Assembly: GCA_002709505.1 (NCBI GenBank)
Contig: PARB01000086.1
Location: forward strand, 37,427-101,426
Direction: 5' to 3'
Source: Paracoccaceae bacterium
GTDB lineage: Bacteria > Pseudomonadota > Alphaproteobacteria > Rhizobiales > Stappiaceae
DNA length: 64,000 nt
Both the position numbers and the translations under genes were made by a program. Each line of letters starts with the position of its first letter. Positions within the stretch are counted from its first letter, which is position 1. Below are positions 54,707 to 64,000 of this stretch, piece by piece. The notes below the pieces were generated by a model that was not told the origin of the DNA, searched no databases, and saw nothing but the letters and a program-made list of their open reading frames with translations.

Positions 54707-55767
54707 GCATCGCAAACACCATTCAGACGACCGGCAACACCCAGCTGACCGTCAGCGAATCGGGCAAGGAGCGCGAGCTCAAGGGGCCGGAGCGCGTGGC
54801 GGTCCTGCTCCTCGCGCTCGGCGAGAAGCACGGCCGGCGGATCTGGGAAAAGCTCGACGAGATGGAGGTGCGGGAAATCTCCGCCGCCATGTCGCGGCTC
54901 GGCCCGGTCACCCCGAAGATGCTGGAGGAGCTCTTCGTCGACTTCGTCAAGAAGATCTCGTCGAATGGCGCGCTCAACGGCAACGTCGACGTTACCGAGC
55001 GGCTGCTGTCCAGCTTCCTGCCGGGTGACCGCGTCAACGTCATCATGGAGGAAATCCGCGGGCCGGCCGGTCGCAACATGTGGGAGAAGCTCTCCAACGT
55101 GCAGGAGAACGTTCTCGCCAACTATCTGAAGAACGAATACCCGCAGACGGTCGCCGTCGTGCTGTCGAAGATCGATCCCGACCATGCCGCCAAGGTCCTG
55201 GGCATCCTGCCGGAGGAACTGGCGCTGGAGGTGATCTCGCGCATGCTGAAGATGGAAGCGATCCAGAAGGAGGTTCTGGAAAAGGTCGAACAGACGCTGC
55301 GCGTCGAGTTCATGTCGAACCTGACCAACACCTCGCGGCGCGACAGCCACGAGATGATGGCCGACATCTTCAACAATTTCGACCGCCAGACCGAGGCCCG
55401 CTTCCTGGCGGCCCTTGAAGAGGAAAACCGCGAATCCGCCGAGCGGATCAAGACGCTGATGTTTACCTTCGACGACCTGATGAAGCTCGATGCCGGCAGC
55501 TGCCAGACCCTGCTGCGCAGCGTCGAGAAGGACCGGCTGGCAATTGCGCTCAAGGGCGCGTCGGAAACCGTTCGCGACTTCTTCTTCAGCAACATGTCGT
55601 CGCGCGCGGCGAAGATGATGCAGGACGACATGGAAGCGCTCGGGCCGATCCGGCTGCGCGATGTCGACGAAGCGCAGTCCGGAATGGTCGCAACCGCCAA
55701 GGATCTCGCCGCCAAGGGCGAGCTCATGCTCTCCAAGAGCAAGGGCGACGACGAAATCATCTACTGA
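54703..55767 (+). CDS. fliG: Flagellar motor switch protein FliG
   Basis: The 354-residue rotor protein couples the MS ring to the stator. It shows [23 protein letters not shown] at the N-terminus, [22 protein letters not shown] in the middle domain and a C-terminal domain with [31 protein letters not shown] (in part) and [23 protein letters not shown] that carries the torque-generating charged residues. The length fits. It overlaps fliF by 4 bases and is 15 bases from fliH. Confidence 0.96.
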   Translation: MSIANTIQTTGNTQLTVSESGKERELKGPERVAVLLLALGEKHGRRIWEKLDEMEVREISAAMSRLGPVTPKMLEELFVDFVKKISSNGALNGNVDVTERLLSSFLPGDRVNVIMEEIRGPAGRNMWEKLSNVQENVLANYLKNEYPQTVAVVLSKIDPDHAAKVLGILPEELALEVISRMLKMEAIQKEVLEKVEQTLRVEFMSNLTNTSRRDSHEMMADIFNNFDRQTEARFLAALEEENRESAERIKTLMFTFDDLMKLDAGSCQTLLRSVEKDRLAIALKGASETVRDFFFSNMSSRAAKMMQDDMEALGPIRLRDVDEAQSGMVATAKDLAAKGELMLSKSKGDDEIIY

Positions 55768-55782
55768 GTGGCCTGAAACCCG

Positions 55783-56517
55783 ATGATGACACGATTTGCG
55801 AGCACAGAAATGAAGGCCAACCGGTTCCTGTTCGACCGCAACTTCGCGGCGATCGACGTGACGCCCGAACCCGAGGACGTCGAGGAGCCGGTCGTGCCGG
55901 AGGTTCCGATGATGCCGGTGGCGGACCACGAGGCGCTGCTCGCTGCCGCCGAACAGGCGGCCTACGAGCGCGGACGGGCGTCGCTGGCGCTGGAGCAGCA
56001 GCAGACCGACGAAGGCCGGCTTGCCGAGGAGACGCGGCGGCTGTCGGACGACATCTGCGCGCTGATCGGCCAGCTGGACACCGATCAGGCGCGGCAGGAA
56101 AAGGACGCCGTCGCGCTGTCGTTTCTCGTTGCGCGCCGGATCTGCGCGCATCTGATCGCCCGCGAGCCGCTGGGCGAGATCATCGCGCTGATCTCGGAGT
56201 GCCTGGGGCCGCTGCGCCGGGCGCCGCATCTGGTGATCCGGGTCCGCGAGGGCGATCTGGAAGCGTTGAAGGCGAAGGTCGATCCGCTCGTGTCCGAAAA
56301 GGGCTTCGAGGGGCGGGTCGTGTTTCTCGGCGAGCCGGACCTTGCGGCCGGCGATTGCCGCATCGAATGGGCCGACGGCGGCATCGTGCGCGACCGCCGC
56401 GACATCGAGAAGCAGGTCGACCAGGCGGCGCGCCGCTATTTCGAGGGCCGGCGCTCGCAAGCCAGGCCCGGCAGTTCCGAAACCCAGGAAACCGCAGGGG
56501 AGCGGAGTGACCGATGA
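55783..56517 (+). CDS. fliH: FliH-like flagellar export ATPase regulator
   Basis: The 244-residue protein follows fliG and is FliH-like: an acidic N-terminus (VTPEPEDVEEPVVPEVP), a Glu/Ala-rich helical region with AAAEQAAYERGRASLALEQQQ, and a C-terminal part with VALSFLVARRICAHLI and GDLEALKAKVDPLVSEKGF and DCRIEWADGG. FliH regulates FliI and docks it at the export gate. FliI is not in the window. It overlaps fliN by 4 bases (ATGA). Confidence 0.88.
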   Translation: MMTRFASTEMKANRFLFDRNFAAIDVTPEPEDVEEPVVPEVPMMPVADHEALLAAAEQAAYERGRASLALEQQQTDEGRLAEETRRLSDDICALIGQLDTDQARQEKDAVALSFLVARRICAHLIAREPLGEIIALISECLGPLRRAPHLVIRVREGDLEALKAKVDPLVSEKGFEGRVVFLGEPDLAAGDCRIEWADGGIVRDRRDIEKQVDQAARRYFEGRRSQARPGSSETQETAGERSDR

Positions 56518-56864
56518 GTGATACGGACGAAAACGTGCAGGAAAACGGATTGCCGCTCGCGGAGATGGGAAGCAAGGCCGGCGGGCGCGAGGAAGAGCGG
56601 GATTTCAGCCAGGCGCGGGGCGCGGCCGATCTGGAGGCCGTGTTCGACGTTCCGGTGCAGATTTCCGCGGTGCTCGGCCACTCCCGGATGCATGTGTCGG
56701 AGCTCCTGAAGCTTGCGCCCGGCACGTTGCTCAAGCTCGACCGCAAGGTCGGCGAAGCCATCGATATCTACGTCAATGACCGGCTGGTGGCCCGTGGCGA
56801 GGTTGTCCTCGTGGAGGACAAGCTCGGCGTCACCATGACGGAAATCATCAAGTCCGATCGCTGA
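56514..56864 (+). CDS. fliN: Flagellar motor switch protein FliN
   Basis: The 116-residue protein has an acidic N-terminus and a C-terminal SpoA domain: FDVPVQISAVLGHSRMHVSELLKLAPGTLLKLDRKVGEAIDIYVND (in part) and ARGEVVLVEDKLGVTMTEII. FliN is part of the C ring that controls rotation sense. It is coupled to fliH by ATGA overlap. Confidence 0.95.
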   Translation: MSDTDENVQENGLPLAEMGSKAGGREEERDFSQARGAADLEAVFDVPVQISAVLGHSRMHVSELLKLAPGTLLKLDRKVGEAIDIYVNDRLVARGEVVLVEDKLGVTMTEIIKSDR

Positions 56865-56883
56865 TCGGAACAGGAGAAGACCC

Positions 56884-58257
<1,374 letters not shown>

Positions 58258-58306
58258 GGCGGCCGGGCGGACGGACAGGAAACAGCGGTGTGAGTGAGGG
58301 CGGTCG

Positions 58307-60490
58307 ATGAGCGATGTGACGGCACGCGAGGGCGGTGATGCGGGTGTGCCCGCGCAAGTGCCCGGCGCCGCGCCCGCGCCTGGCCGTGCCAGCGCGGGTT
58401 TTGCCGCCTTCGGGCTGAACGTCTCTTCCATCTGGGATGCCATCCGCCGCGGCGAGATCGCGCTGGCGCTTGGCGTCATGGTCATTCTGGTCGTGCTGAT
58501 CCTGCCGATGCCGGCGTTCATGCTCGACCTGTTCCTGGCCGTCTCGATCATCTTTTCCGTGCTGATCCTGATGACGGGCCTGTTCATTCAAAAGCCGCTG
58601 GAATTCTCCTCCTTCCCGACGGTGTTGCTGATCGCCACCATGTTGCGGCTGGCGTTGAACCTTGCCTCCACGCGGCTGATCCTCGCCAACGGGCACGAGG
58701 GCACGGACGCCGCCGGCCAGGTCATCCAGGCCTTCGGCCATTTCGTGATGGGCGGCAATTTCATCATCGGCATCATCGTGTTCTCGATCCTGGTGATCGT
58801 GAACTTCGTGGTGATCACCAAGGGTTCGGGGCGCATCGCGGAAGTCGCGGCGCGCTTCACCCTCGATGCCATGCCCGGCAAGCAGATGGCGATCGACGCG
58901 GACTTGAGCGCGGGCCTGATCGACGAGACGACGGCGCGCACCCGCCGGCGCGAGCTGGAGGACGAAAGCACCTTCTTCGGCGCCATGGACGGTGCCTCGA
59001 AGTTCGTGCGCGGCGACGCCATCGCCGGCCTGCTGATTACCTTCATCAACATCGTCGGCGGCATCATCATCGGCGTCGCGCAGATGGACCTCTCCTTCGG
59101 CGACGCGGCGATGACCTACACGCTGCTGACCATCGGCGACGGTCTGGTGTCGCAGATCCCGGCGCTGATCGTCTCCACGGCCGCCGGCCTTCTGGTGTCC
59201 AAGGCGGGTGTGTCCGGGTCCGCCGACAAGGCGCTCGCCAGGCAGCTCTCCGGCTACCCCAAGGCGCTCGGCATGTCGTCCTTCGTCATGGTGACGCTCG
59301 CCATGCTGCCGGGCATTCCGATGCTGCCGTTCCTGAGCCTTGCCGGACTGTCGGGCTATCTGGCCTTCCGGGCCGGAAAATCGCATAAGGCGGTGGCCGA
59401 CCAGGCCCAGGCGGCAGAGGTGGCGGCCGCCGCGCCGCCGCCGCCGGCGGAAGCGCCGATCACGGATTCGCTGAAGATGGACGAGCTGCGCATCGAGCTC
59501 GGCTATGCGCTGTTGTCGCTGATCAACGGGACGGGCGCGGAAAGCGACCAGCTGACCGAGCAGATCAAGGCGCTGCGCCGCCAGCTTGCCGCCGATCTCG
59601 GCATTCTCATGCCGCCCGTGCGCATCCTCGACAACATCCAGCTCGGCGCCAACGACTACGTCATCAAGGTCAAGGAAGTGGCCGCCGGCGAGGGCCAGCT
59701 CTATCCCGGCCATTTCATGGTCATGGATCCGCATGGCGGACAGGTCAAGCTGCCCGGTCAGCACACGACCGAGCCGACCTTCGGCCTGCCGGCGACCTGG
59801 GTGGAGGCGCAATATCGCGAGGATGCGGCGCTGCGCGGCTATACGGTCGTCGATCCCGCGACCGTGCTTGCCACCCATCTCACCGAGACGATCCGCGGCA
59901 ATGTCGCCGAACTGCTCACCTATGCCGACGTGCAGAAGCTCCTCAAGGAGATCACCGGCGAACAGGCGAAGCTGGTGGAGGATATCGTGCCTGGCCAGAT
60001 CACCGTGTCGGGCATCCAGCGCGTGCTGCAGACGCTTCTGTCCGAGCGCATCTCGGTGCGCGACCTGGGCACGATCCTGGAAGGCATCGCCGAGGCGACC
60101 GGTTTCACCCGCAATCCGGCGACAATCGCGGAACATGTGCGCACCCGGCTGGCGCGGCAGATTTCCGCCGCCAACCAGGCGCCCGGGGGCTATCTTCCGC
60201 TGATCGCCATGTCGCCGCAGTGGGAGCAGGCCTTCATCGAGGCCATCGTCGGCGAGGGCGACGAGCGCTCGCTCGCCATGGCGCCGTCCAAGCTGCAGGA
60301 GTTCGTGCGGCTGGTGCGCGATGCCTTCGAGCAGGCGGCGCAGGCGGGCGAGGTTCCGGTGCTCCTGACCTCGCCGCAGACCAGGCCCTTCGTGCGCTCC
60401 ATCGTCGAGCGCTTCCGCGCCCACACCACGGTCATGAGCCAGAACGAGGTGCATTCGCGCACAAGGCTGAAGACGGTCGGAACGGTCTAG
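58307..60490 (+). CDS. flhA: Flagellar export gate protein FlhA
   Basis: The 727-residue protein has eight N-terminal membrane segments (MVILVVLILPMPAFMLDLFLAVSI, in part), the conserved FHIPEP-like region LATMLRLALNLASTRLIL with GHEGTDAAGQVIQAFG, the cytoplasmic RRELEDESTFFGAMDGASKFVRGDAIAG, and the C-terminal domain that binds chaperones. It forms the nonameric export gate. It is the last gene of the fliF-flhA series and a hairpin follows. Confidence 0.96.
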   Translation: MSDVTAREGGDAGVPAQVPGAAPAPGRASAGFAAFGLNVSSIWDAIRRGEIALALGVMVILVVLILPMPAFMLDLFLAVSIIFSVLILMTGLFIQKPLEFSSFPTVLLIATMLRLALNLASTRLILANGHEGTDAAGQVIQAFGHFVMGGNFIIGIIVFSILVIVNFVVITKGSGRIAEVAARFTLDAMPGKQMAIDADLSAGLIDETTARTRRRELEDESTFFGAMDGASKFVRGDAIAGLLITFINIVGGIIIGVAQMDLSFGDAAMTYTLLTIGDGLVSQIPALIVSTAAGLLVSKAGVSGSADKALARQLSGYPKALGMSSFVMVTLAMLPGIPMLPFLSLAGLSGYLAFRAGKSHKAVADQAQAAEVAAAAPPPPAEAPITDSLKMDELRIELGYALLSLINGTGAESDQLTEQIKALRRQLAADLGILMPPVRILDNIQLGANDYVIKVKEVAAGEGQLYPGHFMVMDPHGGQVKLPGQHTTEPTFGLPATWVEAQYREDAALRGYTVVDPATVLATHLTETIRGNVAELLTYADVQKLLKEITGEQAKLVEDIVPGQITVSGIQRVLQTLLSERISVRDLGTILEGIAEATGFTRNPATIAEHVRTRLARQISAANQAPGGYLPLIAMSPQWEQAFIEAIVGEGDERSLAMAPSKLQEFVRLVRDAFEQAAQAGEVPVLLTSPQTRPFVRSIVERFRAHTTVMSQNEVHSRTRLKTVGTV

Positions 60491-60511
60491 CCTAGCCGCT
60501 ACCGCGTCATC

Positions 60512-60535
60512 GACGGTCTTCCACGGGAGACCGTC
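60512..60535. terminator. Hairpin terminator between flhA and convergent gene
   Basis: GACGGTCT (60512-60519) pairs perfectly with AGACCGTC (60528-60535) around an 8-base loop, in the 49-base gap between flhA and a convergent gene. It probably acts in both directions. Confidence 0.7.
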
Positions 60536-60539
60536 ACGG

Positions 60540-61571
60540 TCAGATCTGCGCCGGCGCGTTGACCGCGACCTCGCCGACCGGGCGCCAGATGTGGCGCTTC
60601 TTCAGGTATTTTTCCTTCGCATCCGACAGCGCCATGAACAGCTGCAGCTCGCGGCCGCGCAGGCCCGGCAGCGACTTGGGGTCCAGTCCGGTCCAGGGGA
60701 GGAACGGATTTCGGCGCATGTGCCAGTGCAATTCGCAGCGCAGCGTCGGCCTGTCGGAGGGCGCGCGTCCGTGGAAGGCGAAAGTGTCGGCGACGATCAG
60801 CGTATTCGCCGGCACTTTCATGCGGACCGGCGCGGGCAGGCCCAGGGCCGCCAGATCCTCGGTGCGCACCCGGAACGAGCCGCTGGCGTGGTGGCTGTCG
60901 CGATCCGCGGCCGCCGACAGGGAACACGCATGCTGCCAGTCGAGCCGCTCCGGCGTCAGCCGATGCGACCCGGGCACGAAGCAGAACGGCCCGTCATCCT
61001 CATCGACGTCCTGGAGAAAAAGCCAGGCTTTCGACGTGGCGTGAAACGTGTCGGAATGGACATTCGTCTGGGGATCCACGGCCTTTGACGGGGCGGCGAT
61101 GACCGTCTGGAAAAAGCCCAGCGGCTCGCCGCCCTGCGCGGCGGCATAGCGTATCTGGGCGAGGGCACGCGGGTCGCGCAGCGCGCGTGCGATCGCGGGA
61201 TGACGCGCCAGCACGGCGGGCGGCAAGGGCACCATGCGGGTGACCGTCGGCCCCTGGCGCATTTCGCGCGCCTCGAACCGCCCTTCGAAGGCAGCCTTGC
61301 GCAAGGCCTCGAAATCGTCGCGGGGCAGAAAATCCTTTGTGAGGAAGTAGCCGTTTTCGTCGAACGCGCGGCGGTCGGTGTCCGACAGGCCGGCGGCGAG
61401 GCGCGCGCGCCGGGCCGTCGCCATATCCGCCGCCAGTTTCACGCGGGCGCGGTGGAGGCCGAGCCGGTTGAGATACGGGCTGCCGATAACGGGGTTCTTG
61501 CGAAGGGACTTCTGCGTGCTGGCGACGCCGAAGAGCCAGAACGGCAGTTTCAGATAGTCTTGAGGTTTCAT
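60540..61571 (-). CDS. Phytanoyl-CoA dioxygenase-family protein
   Basis: The 343-residue protein matches the PhyH family of Fe(II)/2-oxoglutarate oxygenases. The iron ligands fit the HxD...H pattern: NVHSDTFH and FAFHGRAPSDRPTLR. FCFVPGSHRLTPERLDW is the usual intervening motif. Substrate unknown; members hydroxylate small metabolites or natural products. The ATG at 61571 gives MKPQDYLKLPFW; longer frames are unlikely. Confidence 0.82.
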   Translation of the reverse strand: MKPQDYLKLPFWLFGVASTQKSLRKNPVIGSPYLNRLGLHRARVKLAADMATARRARLAAGLSDTDRRAFDENGYFLTKDFLPRDDFEALRKAAFEGRFEAREMRQGPTVTRMVPLPPAVLARHPAIARALRDPRALAQIRYAAAQGGEPLGFFQTVIAAPSKAVDPQTNVHSDTFHATSKAWLFLQDVDEDDGPFCFVPGSHRLTPERLDWQHACSLSAAADRDSHHASGSFRVRTEDLAALGLPAPVRMKVPANTLIVADTFAFHGRAPSDRPTLRCELHWHMRRNPFLPWTGLDPKSLPGLRGRELQLFMALSDAKEKYLKKRHIWRPVGEVAVNAPAQI

Positions 61572-61757
61572 CCGCCGGTGGTCCTCACCTGGTGCCCTTG
61601 CTGGCATGGCTGCCGGTCCGCGCGGCATTATTGGCGCGCGCGCATGGCCCGGTCCAGCCGGAAGTGCGGAAAGCGCGCCCCCAGCAATCGGCGTTGCGCT
61701 TCCCCGACAGCCGGATTGCTATCGCCGGAAAGGTTCGAAAGGCCTGAGCGGGATCGA

Positions 61758-62039
61758 CTAGATGGTGACGTCGAGGCTTTCGATGGCGGTGTCGATGGCG
61801 TCGTTCTGCTCGCCGATCTTCGACTGCGCCTCGTTTTGCACCCGCTGCACCACCTTCTGGAACAGGAGCTCGGTGGCGGCCTGGGTCGCGCCGACATTGA
61901 CGCCGAAGACGTTGGAGGCGACCGCCTGCTGGTTCAGGAACTTTTCATTGTGGTCCCGCTGCTTGGCACGCCACGCCTTGTTCCGTTCGTAGAACGAAAA
62001 CTTCTGCGCCTTGCCAAAAGAAGAACCGATGCCGGCCAT
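61758..62039 (-). CDS. Small conserved protein beside flagellar genes
   Basis: The 93-residue protein starts MAGIGSSFGKAQKFSFYERN and is helical (QQAVASNVFGVNVGATQAATELLFQKVVQRVQ, in part). I recognise it only as a conserved protein that accompanies flagellar genes in Hyphomicrobiales; its function is unknown. It has no signal peptide. The ATG at 62039 is preferred to an upstream start whose extra residues look non-coding. Confidence 0.7.
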   Translation of the reverse strand: MAGIGSSFGKAQKFSFYERNKAWRAKQRDHNEKFLNQQAVASNVFGVNVGATQAATELLFQKVVQRVQNEAQSKIGEQNDAIDTAIESLDVTI

Positions 62040-62135
62040 GAGGGGTGATGCGTTCCTGTTGTTCGGTCGCAATCCTCGCCCGCTTATGGTTAACGCCGGT
62101 TTAACGCTTTGCGCGTTTTGCAAGCGCGCCGCGCG

Positions 62136-63254
62136 TCAGGCGGGTGCCGGGGTGGCCGGCACCTGCTGGGTGATGCAGTGGATATTGCCGCCGCCGAGCA
62201 GGATCTCGCGGCCCGGCACGCCGATGATCTCCCGCGTCGGGAAGAGGTCCTGCAGGATATGCCGCGCCGTGCCGTCGGTCGCCGGATCGAGCAGGGGAAA
62301 CACCACGCGGCCGGTGCCGATGTAGAAATTGGCGTAGCTTGCCGCGAGCCTCTGGCCGCCGCCGCGTGCCATGCCGGTCGTCGCCGTCCGGATGGCGGCG
62401 GCCTCGGCTTCGCTTATGTAGAGCGGCCCCGGTGCCGGCAACTTCACGATCTCGAGCTCGCGCCCCTTTGCATCGCGCACCGTCTCCAGCAATGCATGCG
62501 CCTCAGCCGAGCGCTGGTACTGCGGGTCGTCGCGGTCCTCGGTCCAGGTCAGCGCCACGAGGCCGGGCGCACAGACATGGAGCAGGTTGTCGACGTGACC
62601 GGTGGTCTCGTCCTCATGCACGCCGCGCGGGATCCAGATTACCGTCTCGACGCCGAGGTAGTCCTTCAAAAGGTCCTCGATCTCCGTTTTCGAAAGTCCG
62701 GGATTGCGGCCGGGGCTGAGCAGGCATTCCTCGGTGGTGAAGGCGGTTCCCTCGCCGTCGACATGGATCGCGCCGCCCTCCAGCACGAAGGGCGCGCGGT
62801 AGCGCTCGACGCCCTCAAGTTCGGCGACGCGCGCCGCCACGCCGTCATCCCGGTCCCAGGGCGTGTAGAGGCCGTTGAAATCGCCGCCCCAGGCGTTGAA
62901 GCGCCAGTCGACGGCCCGGCGGCGCCCCTTGGCGTCGATGACGAATGTCGGGCCGATGTCGCGCATCCAGGCGTCGTCGCTCGCGATCTCGACAACGCGA
63001 ATTCCGGGCGACAGCCGCGCGCGGGCATTGGAAAACTGCGCGCGCGAGACCGCCATCGTCACCGGATCGGAGGGGTGGATCGCCTCGGCGACAGCCGCGA
63101 AGGCCTCTTGCGCGGGTCCTGCATCCAGCCGCCAGTTGTCGGGCCGCTCCGGCCACATCATCCAGCAGCCCGAATGCGGCTCGAATTCGCCGGGCATGCG
63201 GAACCCGTCGGCGCGCGGGGTGGAGGAGAGCGGTTGCGTCATCGTGGGCGTCAT
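62136..63254 (-). CDS. aguA: Agmatine deiminase AguA
   Basis: The 372-residue enzyme converts agmatine to N-carbamoylputrescine and ammonia. Conserved segments are [55 protein letters not shown] (in part), [14 protein letters not shown] with the catalytic His/Asp, and the C-terminal [13 protein letters not shown] with the nucleophile Cys. The ATG at 63254 overlaps the aguB stop (ATGA). Part of the putrescine route from arginine. Confidence 0.95.
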   Translation of the reverse strand: MTPTMTQPLSSTPRADGFRMPGEFEPHSGCWMMWPERPDNWRLDAGPAQEAFAAVAEAIHPSDPVTMAVSRAQFSNARARLSPGIRVVEIASDDAWMRDIGPTFVIDAKGRRRAVDWRFNAWGGDFNGLYTPWDRDDGVAARVAELEGVERYRAPFVLEGGAIHVDGEGTAFTTEECLLSPGRNPGLSKTEIEDLLKDYLGVETVIWIPRGVHEDETTGHVDNLLHVCAPGLVALTWTEDRDDPQYQRSAEAHALLETVRDAKGRELEIVKLPAPGPLYISEAEAAAIRTATTGMARGGGQRLAASYANFYIGTGRVVFPLLDPATDGTARHILQDLFPTREIIGVPGREILLGGGNIHCITQQVPATPAPA

Positions 63255-64000
63255 GTCCGGCGCGTGGTCCCGTCGAGGGTCGTCAGGGGGCCGTAGAGCT
63301 CCGGCCGGCGGTCGCGGAAAACGCCCCAGCCGGCGCGAAGGGCGGTGACCTCGTCGAGGTCGAAACGGGCGGTGAGCACCGTCTCGCTCGTGCGGTCGGC
63401 CTCCGCCCGTTTGGCACCGGTGGCATCGGCGATGAAGGACGAGCCGTAGAATGTCAGTTCCGTGCCGCCTCGGCCCGGCTCGGTGCCGATCCGGTTGGCG
63501 GCGACCAGCGGCATCAGGTTCGCGCCGGCGTGGCCCTGCATCACCCGCTGCCAGTGCGCGGCGGAATCCCAGTCGGGGTCGAGCAGTTCCGAGCCGATGG
63601 CGGTCGGGAAGAACAGCATCTCCGCGCCCATCAGCGCCATGGCGCGCGCGGTTTCGGGGAACCACTGGTCCCAGCAGATGCCGACGCCGATCCGCCCGAA
63701 GCGGGTGTCGAAGACGCGAAAGCCGGTGTCGCCGGGCGAGAAATAGTATTTCTCCTGGTAGCCCGAACCTTGCGGGATGTGGCTCTTGCGGTAGATCCCT
63801 AGATTGCGCCCGTCGGCGTCGATGATCGCGATGGAGTTGAACCGCGCCTGGCCCGCGCGCTCGTAGAAGCTGACGGGGATGACCACGCCGAGCTCTTTCG
63901 CCAGCGCCTGCATGCGGGCAATCGCGACATGTCCCTCTGCGGGCTCGGCGCGCAGCAGAAGGTCCGGCGCCTCGTCCTGGCAGAAGTAGGGATATTCGAA
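63251..64000 (-). CDS. aguB: N-carbamoylputrescine amidohydrolase AguB (partial, runs off right edge)
   Basis: The C-terminal 249 residues are in the window. This nitrilase-fold enzyme hydrolyses N-carbamoylputrescine to putrescine. Visible are [22 protein letters not shown] with the catalytic Lys, [18 protein letters not shown] with the catalytic Cys, and [15 protein letters not shown]. The frame continues upstream of the internal ATG at 63913 to the window edge, including PYFCQDE. It overlaps aguA by 4 bases, so the two form an operon. Confidence 0.95.
   Translation of the reverse strand, partial: FEYPYFCQDEAPDLLLRAEPAEGHVAIARMQALAKELGVVIPVSFYERAGQARFNSIAIIDADGRNLGIYRKSHIPQGSGYQEKYYFSPGDTGFRVFDTRFGRIGVGICWDQWFPETARAMALMGAEMLFFPTAIGSELLDPDWDSAAHWQRVMQGHAGANLMPLVAANRIGTEPGRGGTELTFYGSSFIADATGAKRAEADRTSETVLTARFDLDEVTALRAGWGVFRDRRPELYGPLTTLDGTTRRT

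Overview
The window is a GC-rich (roughly two thirds G+C by eye), gene-dense stretch of an alphaproteobacterial chromosome. The case for an alphaproteobacterium rests on a SciP-like CtrA inhibitor and FlbD-type regulator inside a flagellar cluster, CtrA-like boxes, a PmtA-type phospholipid methyltransferase and the layout of the phosphonate operon. The bchE-bchJ pair suggests bacteriochlorophyll synthesis, so the host is probably phototrophic or descends from a phototroph. A Hyphomicrobiales host (Stappiaceae- or Rhodobiaceae-like) is my guess, not a demonstrated fact.

Layout. 1-8621 (+): 3' part of a C-P lyase operon (phnK end, phnL, a hexapeptide acetyltransferase, phnC, phnD, two phnE permeases, a DUF1045 protein, phnM, phnN). 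It imports and breaks down phosphonates; a hairpin after phnD may lower permease expression. 8943-13484: an FkbM methyltransferase, a periplasmic SUOX-like protein paired with a membrane GGDEF-EAL protein, and a BKACE-family enzyme. 13535-15833: bchE-bchJ behind overlapping PpsR/CrtJ-like and FNR-like sites. 15841-19606: an SGNH hydrolase and a soluble PAS-PAS chemoreceptor gene flanked by two copies of the 3' end of a DeoR-family gene, one intact and one truncated. 19844-23962: Mn/Fe ABC transporter (sitABCD type) behind two direct-repeat Fur/Mur-like boxes.

24353-32353: a compact four-gene operon of unrecognised proteins, the best candidate for an undescribed system. It encodes a 786-residue beta-rich protein, a 341-residue protein, a 317-residue alpha-toroid-like protein with a class II terpene-cyclase-type DxDD motif, and a 1231-residue protein with a propeller-like N-terminus and hydrophobic C-terminus. 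It is preceded by an AT-rich promoter region and ends at a perfect 12-bp hairpin.

32399-48256: a dienelactone hydrolase, a DUF3141/PHA-synthase-like protein with a FabI-type reductase, an ATP-grasp/FemAB-like/flippase trio probably acting on a surface polymer, a small GNAT, a pirin, a secreted phytase-like protein, a LysR/EamA divergent pair, and pmtA with mnmA. 48677-62039: flagellar genes fliK, flgD, sciP, fliF, fliG, fliH, fliN, flbD and flhA, with CtrA-like boxes before sciP and fliF, then a phytanoyl-CoA dioxygenase-like gene and a small conserved protein. 62136-64000 (-): aguA and the 3' part of aguB, which turn agmatine into putrescine. I saw no rRNA, tRNA, CRISPR array, transposase or integrase.
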